Of a DNA stretch of 64,000 bases, positions 33,994 through 42,796 are shown one piece after another; positions within the stretch are counted from its first letter, which is position 1; the number at the start of each line of letters is the position of its first letter. The stretch lies in contig RECN01000095.1 in NCBI GenBank assembly GCA_007694005.1, positions 1 through 64,000 on the forward strand, written 5' to 3'. The position numbers and the translations under genes are program-made. The notes below the pieces were generated by a model. The model was not told where the DNA came from and did not search any database. It saw only the letters and a program-made list of their open reading frames with translations. The stretch is from Spirochaetaceae bacterium. GTDB taxonomy: Bacteria; Spirochaetota; Spirochaetia; DSM-27196; SKKC01.

Positions 33994-36989
33994 TACTGCC
34001 CCAGTAGCCTGTTTCTTAAATCTGAAAGCGGCGAGTACCGGCGATTGTCTTCTTCCTGCCACAGCCGCTCCACGATGACGATTGCCCGGCCAATCGAGCC
34101 GTCGAGATACAGGTTCTCGGCCTGCCGCAGCTGCTGAAGGCCCGTTGTCGAGAGGGTCGCAGCCGTTGTGCTTCCGAGATCCAGACGCACCTGGTCAAGA
34201 AGTGAGATTGCGTTCCTGTTTTCGGGGTTCAGCTCGAGGGCCTCCTGCAAAAGCCCCTGCGCCCGCTCGGCAGTTTCCCGAACACCGCGTTGCCACACCT
34301 GCCTGGCCTGGTTCACGAGCTGAGTCGATCGGTTCAGGGCCGTCTGATCCACGGGTGGCTCACGGATTCCTGCGGCGATCTCAAGCCGCTCAATCGACTG
34401 TGTCATGCCGGGAAAGTCCGGATTGATTTCCTGAAGATCGTACAGATCGTTCAGTGCCGAGAGAGGATCAACCTCAGCCCGGCTGAGTGCCTGCTGGTAA
34501 CGCTGCTCAAAAATAGCCGGGAACTCATCAGGACTGTTGAGCCGTGCGATGCGGAGACTCAGAACCCTCGCCTCCTGATTGAACGGACGCGCACTCACGA
34601 CGGCCTGTATGTTGTCTTCCGCCCGCGAGAGCAGCTGCTCGCTCTGCGCCTCGTTGCCGGCTTCCCGGGCCGCCTGTGCCCGTTCGAAAGCGTCAAATGC
34701 CAGACTCAGGTACCCGGCAAGCGGACGAAAAAGCGGATCAGTTTCCGTCAGATCCCTGTCTCCCTGGAGGTTCAGCGCGGACTGTGTCAGTCTCAACCAG
34801 AACTGCACCTCAGTGTTCTCTTCGTCGTTGACACTGTTCCACCGCTCTCTGGCTTCGATGAGAACGCTTTCGGCGTCACCGAAAGAATCCTGGCGGTAGA
34901 GGCGACGGCCTTCTTCGATCATGTCACGAACCTCAACGATGATAATGCGAAACCGCGCTTCCTGTATCTCTGAGCCGAGCGCCGCAAGACGATTGTCCAT
35001 CTCCGAGCGGAAAACCGGATCCTGGCGGAGATCGAGGGATTCGACGAGCATATCGGATGCGAAATCAAACAGGGTCTGAGCCGAATCGGGATCGTTCTCG
35101 ACCAGCGATTCCGCATCGTTGAGCGTCGCGACAACCTCATCCTGCAACAACAGGGATTCGGCAAAGCGCTCATCTGCGTCCTCGATCGCGATTCGCACAT
35201 CAGCCTGTAGACCACGAAGACGCCGCAGAAGCTCATCGATTCGGCCACGCGCGTCCTGCACATCAGTATCCGTCCTGACGGGTTCATTTGCCTCGTCGAA
35301 CAGGTCCTGCGTCGTCTGCAAGTCCTCTTCAAGCGCTTCCGACTCCGCCAGAACCGCATTCATGCGCTCCGATGCGATATCCGGATAGCGGAACAGAAGC
35401 AGATCTTCGGTATCGTCTTCCGGTGGTGCCACCGCACGATCCGGAATATTGCCGGGAGTCTCCGCATCCACGCCAACGAAGGCAATCACTTCGGCCGACT
35501 CCTGACGTTCAACGAGTTCATCGTAGCGCGGCGAATACTCAGCGAAGCGATTCTCGAACAGGTTTGCGAGAATTTCCCTATCGAGTTCGGCGATGTCTTC
35601 GACCATCTGTTCTATGCTCCGCACGGAAATTTCGGCGATATCATCCGCCCGGCCGTCGGCCTCAGTCCGCATCTCCGAAAAACCCCGAAAACGATCACGA
35701 ACCTCAAGCGCGTCACGGTAGCTCTGTGCCACGGAACTCCACGAATCGAGATCGTCTTCTGTACCCGTATACGTCATGGAGACGTCAGCCCAGAGTTCGG
35801 TCAGTTCGGCCGTGGTGGCCGACGACTCGGTACCGAAGCGAAACACGGCTCGTTCGCCGGCCCGGGTCTCAACAGCAGCCCGGCTCAGGTCAGGTACCTC
35901 CTGTGAACGGAACGTTTCCCACGCGTCGAGCGCGGACAGGATGTCGTCAAGGGCCCTGAACGCTGTCGCCGATTCGCGCCACGCGCTCGACGCGACGTCA
36001 AACACACGCTCGGCAATGTACCCGTCGGCAACTGCCACGCGTTCCCGGGCATCGGGTGGTCCGGACGCGAAAATCAGGCCAATCTGTTCGTTTGCTATAG
36101 CACGTGCTGCACCGAAGAGCCCTTCCCTTCCGCCTGCCGCGGTACGTCCAAAGGCAAACCACGCGGTAAAGGTCAGATACGGGTCCGGATCATTCATGGC
36201 ACGACGTCGGGAGGCTTCCTGCCCGAGTTCGATCAGTTCACTGCCGAGGGCAGCAAGCCGAATCTCGGCCTCGAAGTAATCTGTGAGACGATTTCTGACC
36301 TCGGAAACCGCAGTCGACACGCTTTCTTCATCGATCTGTTCGACTGATATTGCGTCGACATAGCGCTCTACAGCCGCCTGCAGGGACACTGCGAGCGATC
36401 CGAGGGTTTCAGCCGCGACGGATAGCTCAACTTCTATCTCAAAGGCCCGGGGACCGAGATCATCGGCGTATGGAAGGCTCTCGAACTCCTCGCGGAACAG
36501 CCCGAGTCCTTCGCGGTAGGTCAGCAATGCATCGACATAGCGGGCGTCGCGTATGGCCTGTGAGGCCTCGGCGTTGATCTGTTCAAAGCTGTCAAGGTTG
36601 AACCGCAACACGACGATGTTACGCCACTGCTGAAACTCTGCAACGGCCTCGGCCGACGGAGCATCATCGATGGTTTCCATCTCTGCGATCACTCGAAACG
36701 CGCGTTCGACGTTGTCCGGCTCGTTCTCGAGTATGAATATCAGCTCCTGCCAGAGATCATTGTATCGACCGCGTACCTGTCGGATGCGTCGGAAAAGGGC
36801 TTCGGCTTCGTCAAAACGCTCCGGCTGACGGCGAACCACCTCGCGTAACAGGGTGGCGGCATCGTTGAAGCGATTCTGCTCTATAAGTTCTTCGGCCTGT
36901 GCAACAGGATCCTCGCGGGCTCCGAACGCCAGCACGGGCAGAGCCTGTGCAGTCAGGAGAACACAGAACAGGAGGAATCTCGCACGCAT
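33993..36989 (-). CDS. Large periplasmic helical-repeat (TPR-like) protein
   Basis: 998 residues from the ATG at 36989, which opens a signal peptide (MRARFLLFCVLLTAQALPVL); a GTG at 37022 with GAAGG upstream would add 11 residues and cannot be excluded. The mature chain is almost wholly helical, Glu/Arg/Ala-rich, with TPR-like units at both ends (AEELIEQNRFNDAATLLREV at the start; QLVNQARQVWQRGVRETAER near the end) and a coiled-coil-like centre. The stop overlaps the start of the propeller-phosphatase gene (TAATG), so the two are coupled. The protein may be a periplasmic partner of that sensor. Confidence 0.78.
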   Translation of the reverse strand: MRARFLLFCVLLTAQALPVLAFGAREDPVAQAEELIEQNRFNDAATLLREVVRRQPERFDEAEALFRRIRQVRGRYNDLWQELIFILENEPDNVERAFRVIAEMETIDDAPSAEAVAEFQQWRNIVVLRFNLDSFEQINAEASQAIRDARYVDALLTYREGLGLFREEFESLPYADDLGPRAFEIEVELSVAAETLGSLAVSLQAAVERYVDAISVEQIDEESVSTAVSEVRNRLTDYFEAEIRLAALGSELIELGQEASRRRAMNDPDPYLTFTAWFAFGRTAAGGREGLFGAARAIANEQIGLIFASGPPDARERVAVADGYIAERVFDVASSAWRESATAFRALDDILSALDAWETFRSQEVPDLSRAAVETRAGERAVFRFGTESSATTAELTELWADVSMTYTGTEDDLDSWSSVAQSYRDALEVRDRFRGFSEMRTEADGRADDIAEISVRSIEQMVEDIAELDREILANLFENRFAEYSPRYDELVERQESAEVIAFVGVDAETPGNIPDRAVAPPEDDTEDLLLFRYPDIASERMNAVLAESEALEEDLQTTQDLFDEANEPVRTDTDVQDARGRIDELLRRLRGLQADVRIAIEDADERFAESLLLQDEVVATLNDAESLVENDPDSAQTLFDFASDMLVESLDLRQDPVFRSEMDNRLAALGSEIQEARFRIIIVEVRDMIEEGRRLYRQDSFGDAESVLIEARERWNSVNDEENTEVQFWLRLTQSALNLQGDRDLTETDPLFRPLAGYLSLAFDAFERAQAAREAGNEAQSEQLLSRAEDNIQAVVSARPFNQEARVLSLRIARLNSPDEFPAIFEQRYQQALSRAEVDPLSALNDLYDLQEINPDFPGMTQSIERLEIAAGIREPPVDQTALNRSTQLVNQARQVWQRGVRETAERAQGLLQEALELNPENRNAISLLDQVRLDLGSTTAATLSTTGLQQLRQAENLYLDGSIGRAIVIVERLWQEEDNRRYSPLSDLRNRLLGQ

Positions 36990-37273
36990 GGTAACCGAAC
37001 GGTTGAAAATCACGACCCTCACAATGCCTTCGGACAGACGGTTTATGCACCGTACGTTCTATCAATACATGAACTTACTACGCTTATCGGCGCATACACA
37101 ACGCAGCTTTCGAAAACTCGCAACCGACGATCGCAACTCTGCTGATACCACGTTCACGCGTCATGCACCGGTCGATGTATGTCGATACAGTAGCTGAGAG
37201 ATCGTAAATTGCCCGTTCCGAGTGGAAGAACGAAGGTATTTCGGGATATACTCCTATTCACGAGGTCAAAAAA
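36990..37273. other. Divergent intergenic region (284 bp)
   Basis: Lies between the divergent TPR-like and UPF0164 genes. No gene longer than a few dozen codons is credible. A TATACT at 37247-37252, 21 nt before the GTG at 37274, could be the -10 box of the UPF0164 gene, but no good -35 box precedes it. No repeat was seen. Confidence 0.5.
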
Positions 37274-38587
37274 GTGACTCACACCAGAGTACACAGCCCG
37301 GATACACGAAAACGTCTACGCCTCGCGATGATGTTCGGTATGGCCCTGTGTGTTGCATACGGGATAACCGCCGAAGATCGCGCTGATTTTTATGCCGATT
37401 ATACCGAGTTCGGGATGCGCTGGTGGGGAGACACGGGACTTACCGCCTTTCCTGTTCTTGAGATTCCCCTTGGCGGTCGACACGAGGCTATGGGTGGCGC
37501 ATTCACTGCGGCAGGCCCCGATGTCGGGGCGCTGAACGCCAATCCGGCGGCAACCGCGACGCTGCGATACACGGAGCTCGCGCTGTCTCACAAGAACCAC
37601 ATCGCGGACTCGTCCATAGAATCGCTCGGCTACGCCATACGATTCGACGACCTCGGGTTAGGAGCGGACGCCCGCTATCTGCACGTTCCATTCACCGCGC
37701 GTGACGACCGCGGACGACAGACCGCAAGCGCCCGCTACAGCGAATTTGCGGGGCTGCTGAACGTATCGTACAACCTTTTTCGAAGCTACTATTTCCACGG
37801 ACTCAGCGTAGGACTGAACACCCGACTGGCTCACCGAAGCGTGCCGGAATCGATCAGCCCCGGGCAGAGCGCCACCGCAGTGGCCGTTGATATCGGGCTT
37901 CTCACACGGTTTAACGTACTCAAGTTTCATTCTGCCCGCGAACGAAACCTCTCCGTCGGCCTCGTTGCCCGGAACCTTGGACCGGCCGTTCTTGGTGACC
38001 CACTTCCTACGCACATCGCCGGTGGTATTGCGTACAGACCGATTCGTCCCCTACTCATCGCATTTGATGCCGAGTTCCCTGTTTCGCTATACGACGATGT
38101 TCCCGCGGCTCCGCCTGCGGTGCAGACCGGAATCAATGTACAGATTACCGACTTCTTCGACGCAGGTGCGGGTTTTCGACTGAAAGGCGGGAATCCCCGA
38201 TTCAGCCTAGGTGGAAATCTTGATTTTGACGAGGTCAGTCTCGCCGCGGTGTACACACTCGATCTGACAACGAGTCTGCGTGCGCCGGATAACTTCAGCA
38301 TACAGGCCCGATTCAATTTCGGGGATCGCGGACGACTCGAACGTCGGGAACGTCTTGAAGACCTTTACCTCGAAGGACTTATCTCTCTGGTAGAAGGAGA
38401 GCTCTCGCAGGCAGTTTCACTGCTTGAGGAAGCGGTTGCACTCGATCCGGCATTCAACCCCGCAGTGGAGACTCTGGCGAGCGCCCGACGGAGCCTTGAG
38501 CTTCAGCGGGATATGTTCCGGCTCGGAGACCTCGAAGAACTCGACCGTGATCCCGGTCTGCTTCTACAGGAAGACGAAACGGAATAA
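37274..38587 (+). CDS. UPF0164 family (FadL-like) outer membrane protein with C-terminal TPR tail
   Basis: 437 residues. Signal sequence (hydrophobic core about 16-30), then the UPF0164 opening: FPVLEIPLGGRHEAMGGAFT, followed by VGALNANPAATATL, the region that recalls the FadL/PorV N-terminal hatch. Beta-strand repeats fill the rest to about 355 (LSVGLVARNLGPAVLG, FSLGGNLDFDEVSLA). The last 80 residues are helical, with one TPR-like unit (GELSQAVSLLEEAVALDPAF). T. pallidum has several UPF0164 proteins modelled as FadL-type barrels for hydrophobic substrates. GTG start with GAGG about 8 nt upstream. Confidence 0.85.
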   Translation: MTHTRVHSPDTRKRLRLAMMFGMALCVAYGITAEDRADFYADYTEFGMRWWGDTGLTAFPVLEIPLGGRHEAMGGAFTAAGPDVGALNANPAATATLRYTELALSHKNHIADSSIESLGYAIRFDDLGLGADARYLHVPFTARDDRGRQTASARYSEFAGLLNVSYNLFRSYYFHGLSVGLNTRLAHRSVPESISPGQSATAVAVDIGLLTRFNVLKFHSARERNLSVGLVARNLGPAVLGDPLPTHIAGGIAYRPIRPLLIAFDAEFPVSLYDDVPAAPPAVQTGINVQITDFFDAGAGFRLKGGNPRFSLGGNLDFDEVSLAAVYTLDLTTSLRAPDNFSIQARFNFGDRGRLERRERLEDLYLEGLISLVEGELSQAVSLLEEAVALDPAFNPAVETLASARRSLELQRDMFRLGDLEELDRDPGLLLQEDETE

Positions 38588-38593
38588 GCCTGT

Positions 38594-39427
38594 TCAGCTG
38601 TCCTGCGATGGCGACGGAGCGAGACGCAGGGCGGTGACCCGCGCGTGGTCGAGATAAACGAGCAACGCGACAAGCGCTATATCGGCTTCTTTTTTCCTCA
38701 GCTTCCGCAAGGCATAGGTGAGCGTCGCGGACTCAGGTTTTCTCATCCATTTCTCGATAATCCTCCGACACGAGTACATGCGCTTCCGCCGCAGGGTGTC
38801 GGTCAGATACCGGCGCAAATCGTCAATTACGGCTTTTTCCTCTTCGACGACCTGCGGCACCGCAGAAAGGACCGGTCGCGTTCGCTGTATATGCTTCAGT
38901 TCGTGGAGAATCTCTTCGGGGTTACTCGTATCGAAACGCCGGAGGACGGCTTCCACCGATGCTACGGTCGAAGAATGCTCGAAACGTACGTGATCTATCT
39001 CGTGGCGCAGTTCGTTGACTTTCGTGCGCGTCGTCCGGCTGTGCGTGTCCCGCCGGGCAAGAAAAAAGTAGCAGGCTATGGCCGATCCGAGCGCAATCAG
39101 CAGATCATCCACGATCGGCACGGGTATTCGAAGCACTACGCTTGAGACCACGAAAACCGACAGAAACACAGCGCCGGAGAGCACGAAGCGTGTCACGAAG
39201 CGTTGATCGAGAACCCATTGTGCGGCGTCTTTTTCGGCAATGCGATGCAGATGCCGGCGCAATTCAGAGAACCGCTCTACGGCCGGGTCTTCGCCGTACA
39301 GCCCCTGCATGCGTTCCGGGCCGACCACCCCGACCATGCTCGTCTTGTGCTGAAAGGGGTGCAGGAACACGGATGCGCCGTGCACACGATGAAGATGTAT
39401 GATGCGTACGATGTCACTCCGCTGCAT
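38594..39427 (-). CDS. Membrane protein with cytoplasmic coiled-coil region, unknown
   Basis: 277 residues from the ATG at 39427; the alternative ATG at 39436 adds three. Two membrane helices are close together (about 80-98 and 103-120: VLSGAVFLSVFVVSSVVL, LIALGSAIACYFFLARR). A charged helical region from 125 to 235 follows. The start overlaps the ankyrin stop by 14 nt, so they are probably co-translated. Family not recognised. The frame runs upstream to 39553, but that part lies in the ankyrin gene. Confidence 0.62.
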   Translation of the reverse strand: MQRSDIVRIIHLHRVHGASVFLHPFQHKTSMVGVVGPERMQGLYGEDPAVERFSELRRHLHRIAEKDAAQWVLDQRFVTRFVLSGAVFLSVFVVSSVVLRIPVPIVDDLLIALGSAIACYFFLARRDTHSRTTRTKVNELRHEIDHVRFEHSSTVASVEAVLRRFDTSNPEEILHELKHIQRTRPVLSAVPQVVEEEKAVIDDLRRYLTDTLRRKRMYSCRRIIEKWMRKPESATLTYALRKLRKKEADIALVALLVYLDHARVTALRLAPSPSQDS

Positions 39428-40385
39428 TACCTGCATACGATAGTGAGGCAGGCTCGCTGCTGTCAAGATTGCTCTCGTCCGGCGCATCCCCGGCATGGAC
39501 CATGAGGGGCAGCAGAGACTCGTGTTTAAACAGGCTGGCGTACTTCCGTGCACTCATACCAAGCTTATCGGCCATGTCGGGGTTCGCACCGGCCTCAAGA
39601 AGGACTTCGGCGTCTGCGAGGTGCCCCTCGGCAACGGCAAGCATGAGCGCTGTCTGACCGCTCTTGGTTTGAATATCAGGTTCCGCCCCGGACTCCAGCA
39701 GGAGCCGCACGAGGCTGGTCATGCCGCGACTGGCAGCCTCTACGAGCGCCGTGTTGCCACGGTCGGCACTGACGGCGTTCACGTTCACGTCTTTCGCGAG
39801 CAGGATCTCGATTAGCGGGAGGTGTCCTCCGCGAACGGCAAGGTTTAACACCGGTACGCCACTCGAGTTTACGGTGTCCCCGGACATTCCGAGCTGCAGA
39901 AATAACTCCACAAGTTCGGCATTGCCGTCAGTTACGACAGAGGCAAAGGCGTCGTCTGTAATGCCGTACCCTCTCTGTACGATTTCGTCGCGGGCACGGT
40001 CCATGCACGCCAGACCGAACGCTGTGCGATACTCGTAGGATACGTTTTTCACAAGATCATCAAGCGCGGTGTGCACGGTACTGTCCATATGCCAGACCGG
40101 CAGCGTCGCAGTTTCGCGGGGACAGTATATCGAGACCCCGATTTCTTTCCCTGACGCGTAGCCCATGATGAACGAAAACCACGCTTCGCTGTCAGGATCT
40201 TCCGGAGGAATTACCACAAAATGGAGAAGGTCACTGAGCAAATGCGGTAACTCCGAAATCGGTGTTTCCCTCCACTGTGAGGAAAGACAGTATGGTCGGA
40301 CGGGAACATCGCATTCTTTCAGACTGTTGAAAACCTCTTCGGCAAGCGGTTTGTTTTCTGACACGAAAAAGACACCGGTAGGCAT
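39414..40385 (-). CDS. Ankyrin-repeat protein with an N-terminal TIR/nucleotide-binding-like domain
   Basis: 323 residues from the ATG at 40385 (AGGAAG, 6 nt upstream). Residues 1-100 look like a Rossmann/TIR-type fold: TGVFFVSENKPLAEEVF, then LLHFVVIPPED, then SEAWFSFIMGYASGKEIGV, where TIR and deoxyribosyltransferase-like proteins have a W..FE.GYA motif. The usual Glu is missing. From about 145, four ankyrin repeats follow (VLNLAVRGGHLPLIEILLAK, TALVEAASRGMTSLVRLLLE, TALMLAVAEGHLADAEVLLE). It is probably cytosolic, as there is no signal peptide. A clear promoter lies upstream. T. pallidum also has ankyrin proteins, but I cannot claim orthology. Confidence 0.75.
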   Translation of the reverse strand: MPTGVFFVSENKPLAEEVFNSLKECDVPVRPYCLSSQWRETPISELPHLLSDLLHFVVIPPEDPDSEAWFSFIMGYASGKEIGVSIYCPRETATLPVWHMDSTVHTALDDLVKNVSYEYRTAFGLACMDRARDEIVQRGYGITDDAFASVVTDGNAELVELFLQLGMSGDTVNSSGVPVLNLAVRGGHLPLIEILLAKDVNVNAVSADRGNTALVEAASRGMTSLVRLLLESGAEPDIQTKSGQTALMLAVAEGHLADAEVLLEAGANPDMADKLGMSARKYASLFKHESLLPLMVHAGDAPDESNLDSSEPASLSYAGNAAE

Positions 40386-40406
40386 TCGCACTTCCTGTTT
40401 TCTTTT

Positions 40407-40435
40407 ACTATGCTACATTCACAGCAGAGATGCAA
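40407..40435 (-). promoter_or_regulatory. Promoter of the ankyrin gene
   Basis: TTGCAT (40435-40430), 17-nt spacer, CATAGT (40412-40407) on the minus strand. The start would be near 40400, about 15 nt before the ATG with its AGGAAG. Confidence 0.55.
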
Positions 40436-40459
40436 ATAAACGACCTGGTCCGCACCGAG

Positions 40460-40783
40460 TCAGTGGTTCAGGTACTCTCTGACGAGTTCATCGACGTGTA
40501 CCACTAGCTGTCGTTTGAGCTGATCTGCGAACGACGAAACCGATTGATGGTGATCGGGGACTTCCGGTACCTGCCCGTCGAGCATGAGTTCGTAGGGCTC
40601 AAGAGCCAGCACGTGCGCGAGCTGCTCGAACAGTCGAGCCGAGGGAAACTTGTTTCCGTGTTCAATCTCGCTGATGTGTCCCGTGGAGACATTGCACTGT
40701 TCTGCTACATAGGACTGTGTGTATCCGAGGTTTCTCCTCGCCTTCCTCACGTTTCGGGCGAGCAGCGAATGTATATATGTCAT
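40460..40783 (-). CDS. XRE-family helix-turn-helix regulator
   Basis: 107 residues. The HTH_3 domain spans about 5-62: LARNVRKARRNLGYTQSYVA, CNVSTGHISEIEHGNKFPS, then LFEQLAHVLALEPYELML. A short C-terminal helix follows (DQLKRQLVVHVDELVREYL) that could dimerise. It lies 74 nt upstream of the ankyrin gene on the same strand and divergent from the hydrolase, whose promoter carries an inverted repeat; control of either is possible but unproven. Confidence 0.9.
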   Translation of the reverse strand: MTYIHSLLARNVRKARRNLGYTQSYVAEQCNVSTGHISEIEHGNKFPSARLFEQLAHVLALEPYELMLDGQVPEVPDHHQSVSSFADQLKRQLVVHVDELVREYLNH

Positions 40784-40881
40784 TTCCGTTGCGCCTTTTT
40801 ACCAGCAATATATTTCACTACCGGACTCGACGGCGCAAGATGCTGTGGGCAAAAGCGGGTAATCGCTACCGGCAATACCTC

Positions 40882-40912
40882 CGGGCTGCCCACCAGAGTG
40901 GTGGACAGCCCG
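40882..40912. promoter_or_regulatory. Inverted repeat over the hydrolase -35 box
   Basis: Arms CGGGCTGCCCACCA (40882-40895) and TGGTGGACAGCCCG (40899-40912), 13 of 14 paired, loop GAG. No T-run follows, so a terminator is unlikely; the right arm contains the -35 element, so an operator is more likely. Confidence 0.45.
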
Positions 40913-40930
40913 ACGCTTTATCACTATCTA
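40902..40930 (+). promoter_or_regulatory. Candidate promoter of the alpha/beta hydrolase gene (leaderless geometry)
   Basis: TGGACA (40902-40907), 17-nt spacer, TATCTA (40925-40930). Seven nt separate it from the ATG at 40938, which has no Shine-Dalgarno. The -10 box is weak. Confidence 0.4.
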
Positions 40931-40937
40931 ATATGAT

Positions 40938-41723
40938 ATGAGTACCGCAGATCATCACACCACTACCCTGCCCGCATCACAGCCCTTCCACCTGTCAGGT
41001 GGCGAGCACGCGGTCCTGTTGATACACGGCTTCACCGGATCACCACATGACATGCGTTTCCTCGGCAACACGCTGAATGAAGCTGGTTTCACGGTGTCCT
41101 GTCCGCGTCTGCCCGGTCATGGAACCGACGGAAACGATTTCCTGCAGACGACCGAACGCGACTGGGAGCGCAGGGTGCTCGATGCATATTACGACCTGGC
41201 GGGGCGACACGCACGGGTCAGCGTATGCGGGTTAAGCATGGGAGGCGTCCTCGGTGTCCTTCTCGCCTCGACAGTACCCGTACACTCACTCGTCCTTGCC
41301 GCCCCGGCGCTGCTTGTGAAAAACCGACTCGTACCCTTTGCCCGCTTCATAGGCCCGTTTGTGAAGCGGAAGGCGATCACCCCTCACAACACCTACGACG
41401 ATCAGCCCGAGATTCGAAGACTGGTTGATGAATACTGGTCCTGGCAGTGGAACATGCCTGTAGCCCGCCTGTATCGGCTCATGCGCCGGGCACGAAAACG
41501 TCTCGGTCAGGTACAGGCACCAACCCTCACAATCGTGTCTACACAGGACAACACCGTTCCGACTGAAACGGCGTCATACCTGGCCGCACGGATCGGGAGT
41601 GCGGTTCATGCGGAACACACTCTGACGCACAGCGGTCATGTGCTCACCAATGACTCCGAACGCGATCTCGTTGCCAGACTGAGCATCGACTGGATCACCA
41701 GAGGTGATGAACAGACTCCCTGA
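40938..41723 (+). CDS. Alpha/beta hydrolase (carboxylesterase/lipase type)
   Basis: 261 residues. Oxyanion motif LLIHGFTGSPHDM (about 30-42), nucleophile elbow CGLSMGG (about 96-102), a late acid in VSTQDNTVPTE and the His in THSGHVLTND. This is the pattern of monoacylglycerol-lipase/Est30-type carboxylesterases that hydrolyse short acyl esters in the cytosol. No signal peptide. Converges on the aldo/keto reductase gene with a 29-bp overlap of coding ends. Substrate not predictable. Confidence 0.9.
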   Translation: MSTADHHTTTLPASQPFHLSGGEHAVLLIHGFTGSPHDMRFLGNTLNEAGFTVSCPRLPGHGTDGNDFLQTTERDWERRVLDAYYDLAGRHARVSVCGLSMGGVLGVLLASTVPVHSLVLAAPALLVKNRLVPFARFIGPFVKRKAITPHNTYDDQPEIRRLVDEYWSWQWNMPVARLYRLMRRARKRLGQVQAPTLTIVSTQDNTVPTETASYLAARIGSAVHAEHTLTHSGHVLTNDSERDLVARLSIDWITRGDEQTP

Positions 41724-42681
41724 TCCGCTGATCGTAGATGTGGCGTACGGCGCTCATCTGGCTCGCGGAAAGCGGTCCTGAACCGGATACCCGCGCGTTC
41801 GACACCACCTGATCGGGGCGCGACGCGCCGGGAATGACCGTCGAAACCTCAGGAAACGAGAGGATCCACTGCAGGGCGCGTTCCGCAAGCGGGCGATCCG
41901 TTCCGAGAGCGGCCTGAACTTCTTCGGTAGCCTTGATCCCTTCTTCGAAGGGAACGCCGGAAAAGGTCTCACCCCTGTCAAAAGCCTGTCCCTCACGGTT
42001 GAAATTGCGATGATCGCCTTCAGAGAAACGGTGATTCACGGTCATTTTGCCGCTGAGAAGACCGCTGGCCAGGGGCACGCGAACGATAATCCCGACCTTT
42101 CGTCGTTCTGCCTCGCGAAAGAGCAGTTCGGAAGGCCGATGCCGAAACATGTTAAAGATAACCTGAACCGAAGAAATAACGTCGTACTCGATTGCCTTCA
42201 GCGCTTCTTCGACCTTTTCGACACTGACGCCGAATGCCCGTACTTTTCCCTGCTCGACCAGTCGTTCGCAGGCACGGAACAGCTCCGGACGGTAGTATAC
42301 GTCGCCAGGAGGACAATGCAGCTGCACCAGATCAATGCACTCCAGACCCATATTCGACAGAGAGTCCTCCACGAAACCCTGTATCGCGTCTGCGGTGTAC
42401 GCGTCCGCGACGTGCGGGTTCAGACGCCTTCCACATTTCGTTGCAACTCGTATCCGGTCTCCGTACTTCTTCGCGAGGGCGCCGACCGCTGCTTCGCTTG
42501 AACCACCGTCATACACATCCGCAGTATCGAAAAACGTTATCCCCTCATCGATTGCCGTCTCGAGAATTCTGTTGGCGTGGGAGCGATCGAAGGTTTTTCC
42601 CCACCCGCCACCAACCTGCCAGGTGCCAAGCCCGATCTCTGATACGTCCCATCCGGTTTTACCAAGTACTCTGTGTTTCAT
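41695..42681 (-). CDS. Aldo/keto reductase
   Basis: 328 residues from the ATG at 42681; the frame continues upstream without support. The AKR tetrad is visible: Asp in FFDTADVYDGG, Tyr in the same stretch, Lys in VATKCGR and His in LVQLHCPP. The opening MKHRVLGKTGWDVSEIGLGT and the NADP-binding VIPGASRPDQV are standard. It reduces aldehydes or ketones with NADPH in the cytosol; the substrate is unknown. Its 3' end overlaps that of the hydrolase gene. Confidence 0.92.
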   Translation of the reverse strand: MKHRVLGKTGWDVSEIGLGTWQVGGGWGKTFDRSHANRILETAIDEGITFFDTADVYDGGSSEAAVGALAKKYGDRIRVATKCGRRLNPHVADAYTADAIQGFVEDSLSNMGLECIDLVQLHCPPGDVYYRPELFRACERLVEQGKVRAFGVSVEKVEEALKAIEYDVISSVQVIFNMFRHRPSELLFREAERRKVGIIVRVPLASGLLSGKMTVNHRFSEGDHRNFNREGQAFDRGETFSGVPFEEGIKATEEVQAALGTDRPLAERALQWILSFPEVSTVIPGASRPDQVVSNARVSGSGPLSASQMSAVRHIYDQRIRESVHHLW

Positions 42682-42796
42682 ACCGGTAAGGGTACGGGGG
42701 CTGTCAGGATACGCGCAAGTGGCAACACCCGGCGGTGCAATAGAAAGTTGATACTTGCTCTCGTGAGAATACGGGCGATATACTGCGAGGCATACT

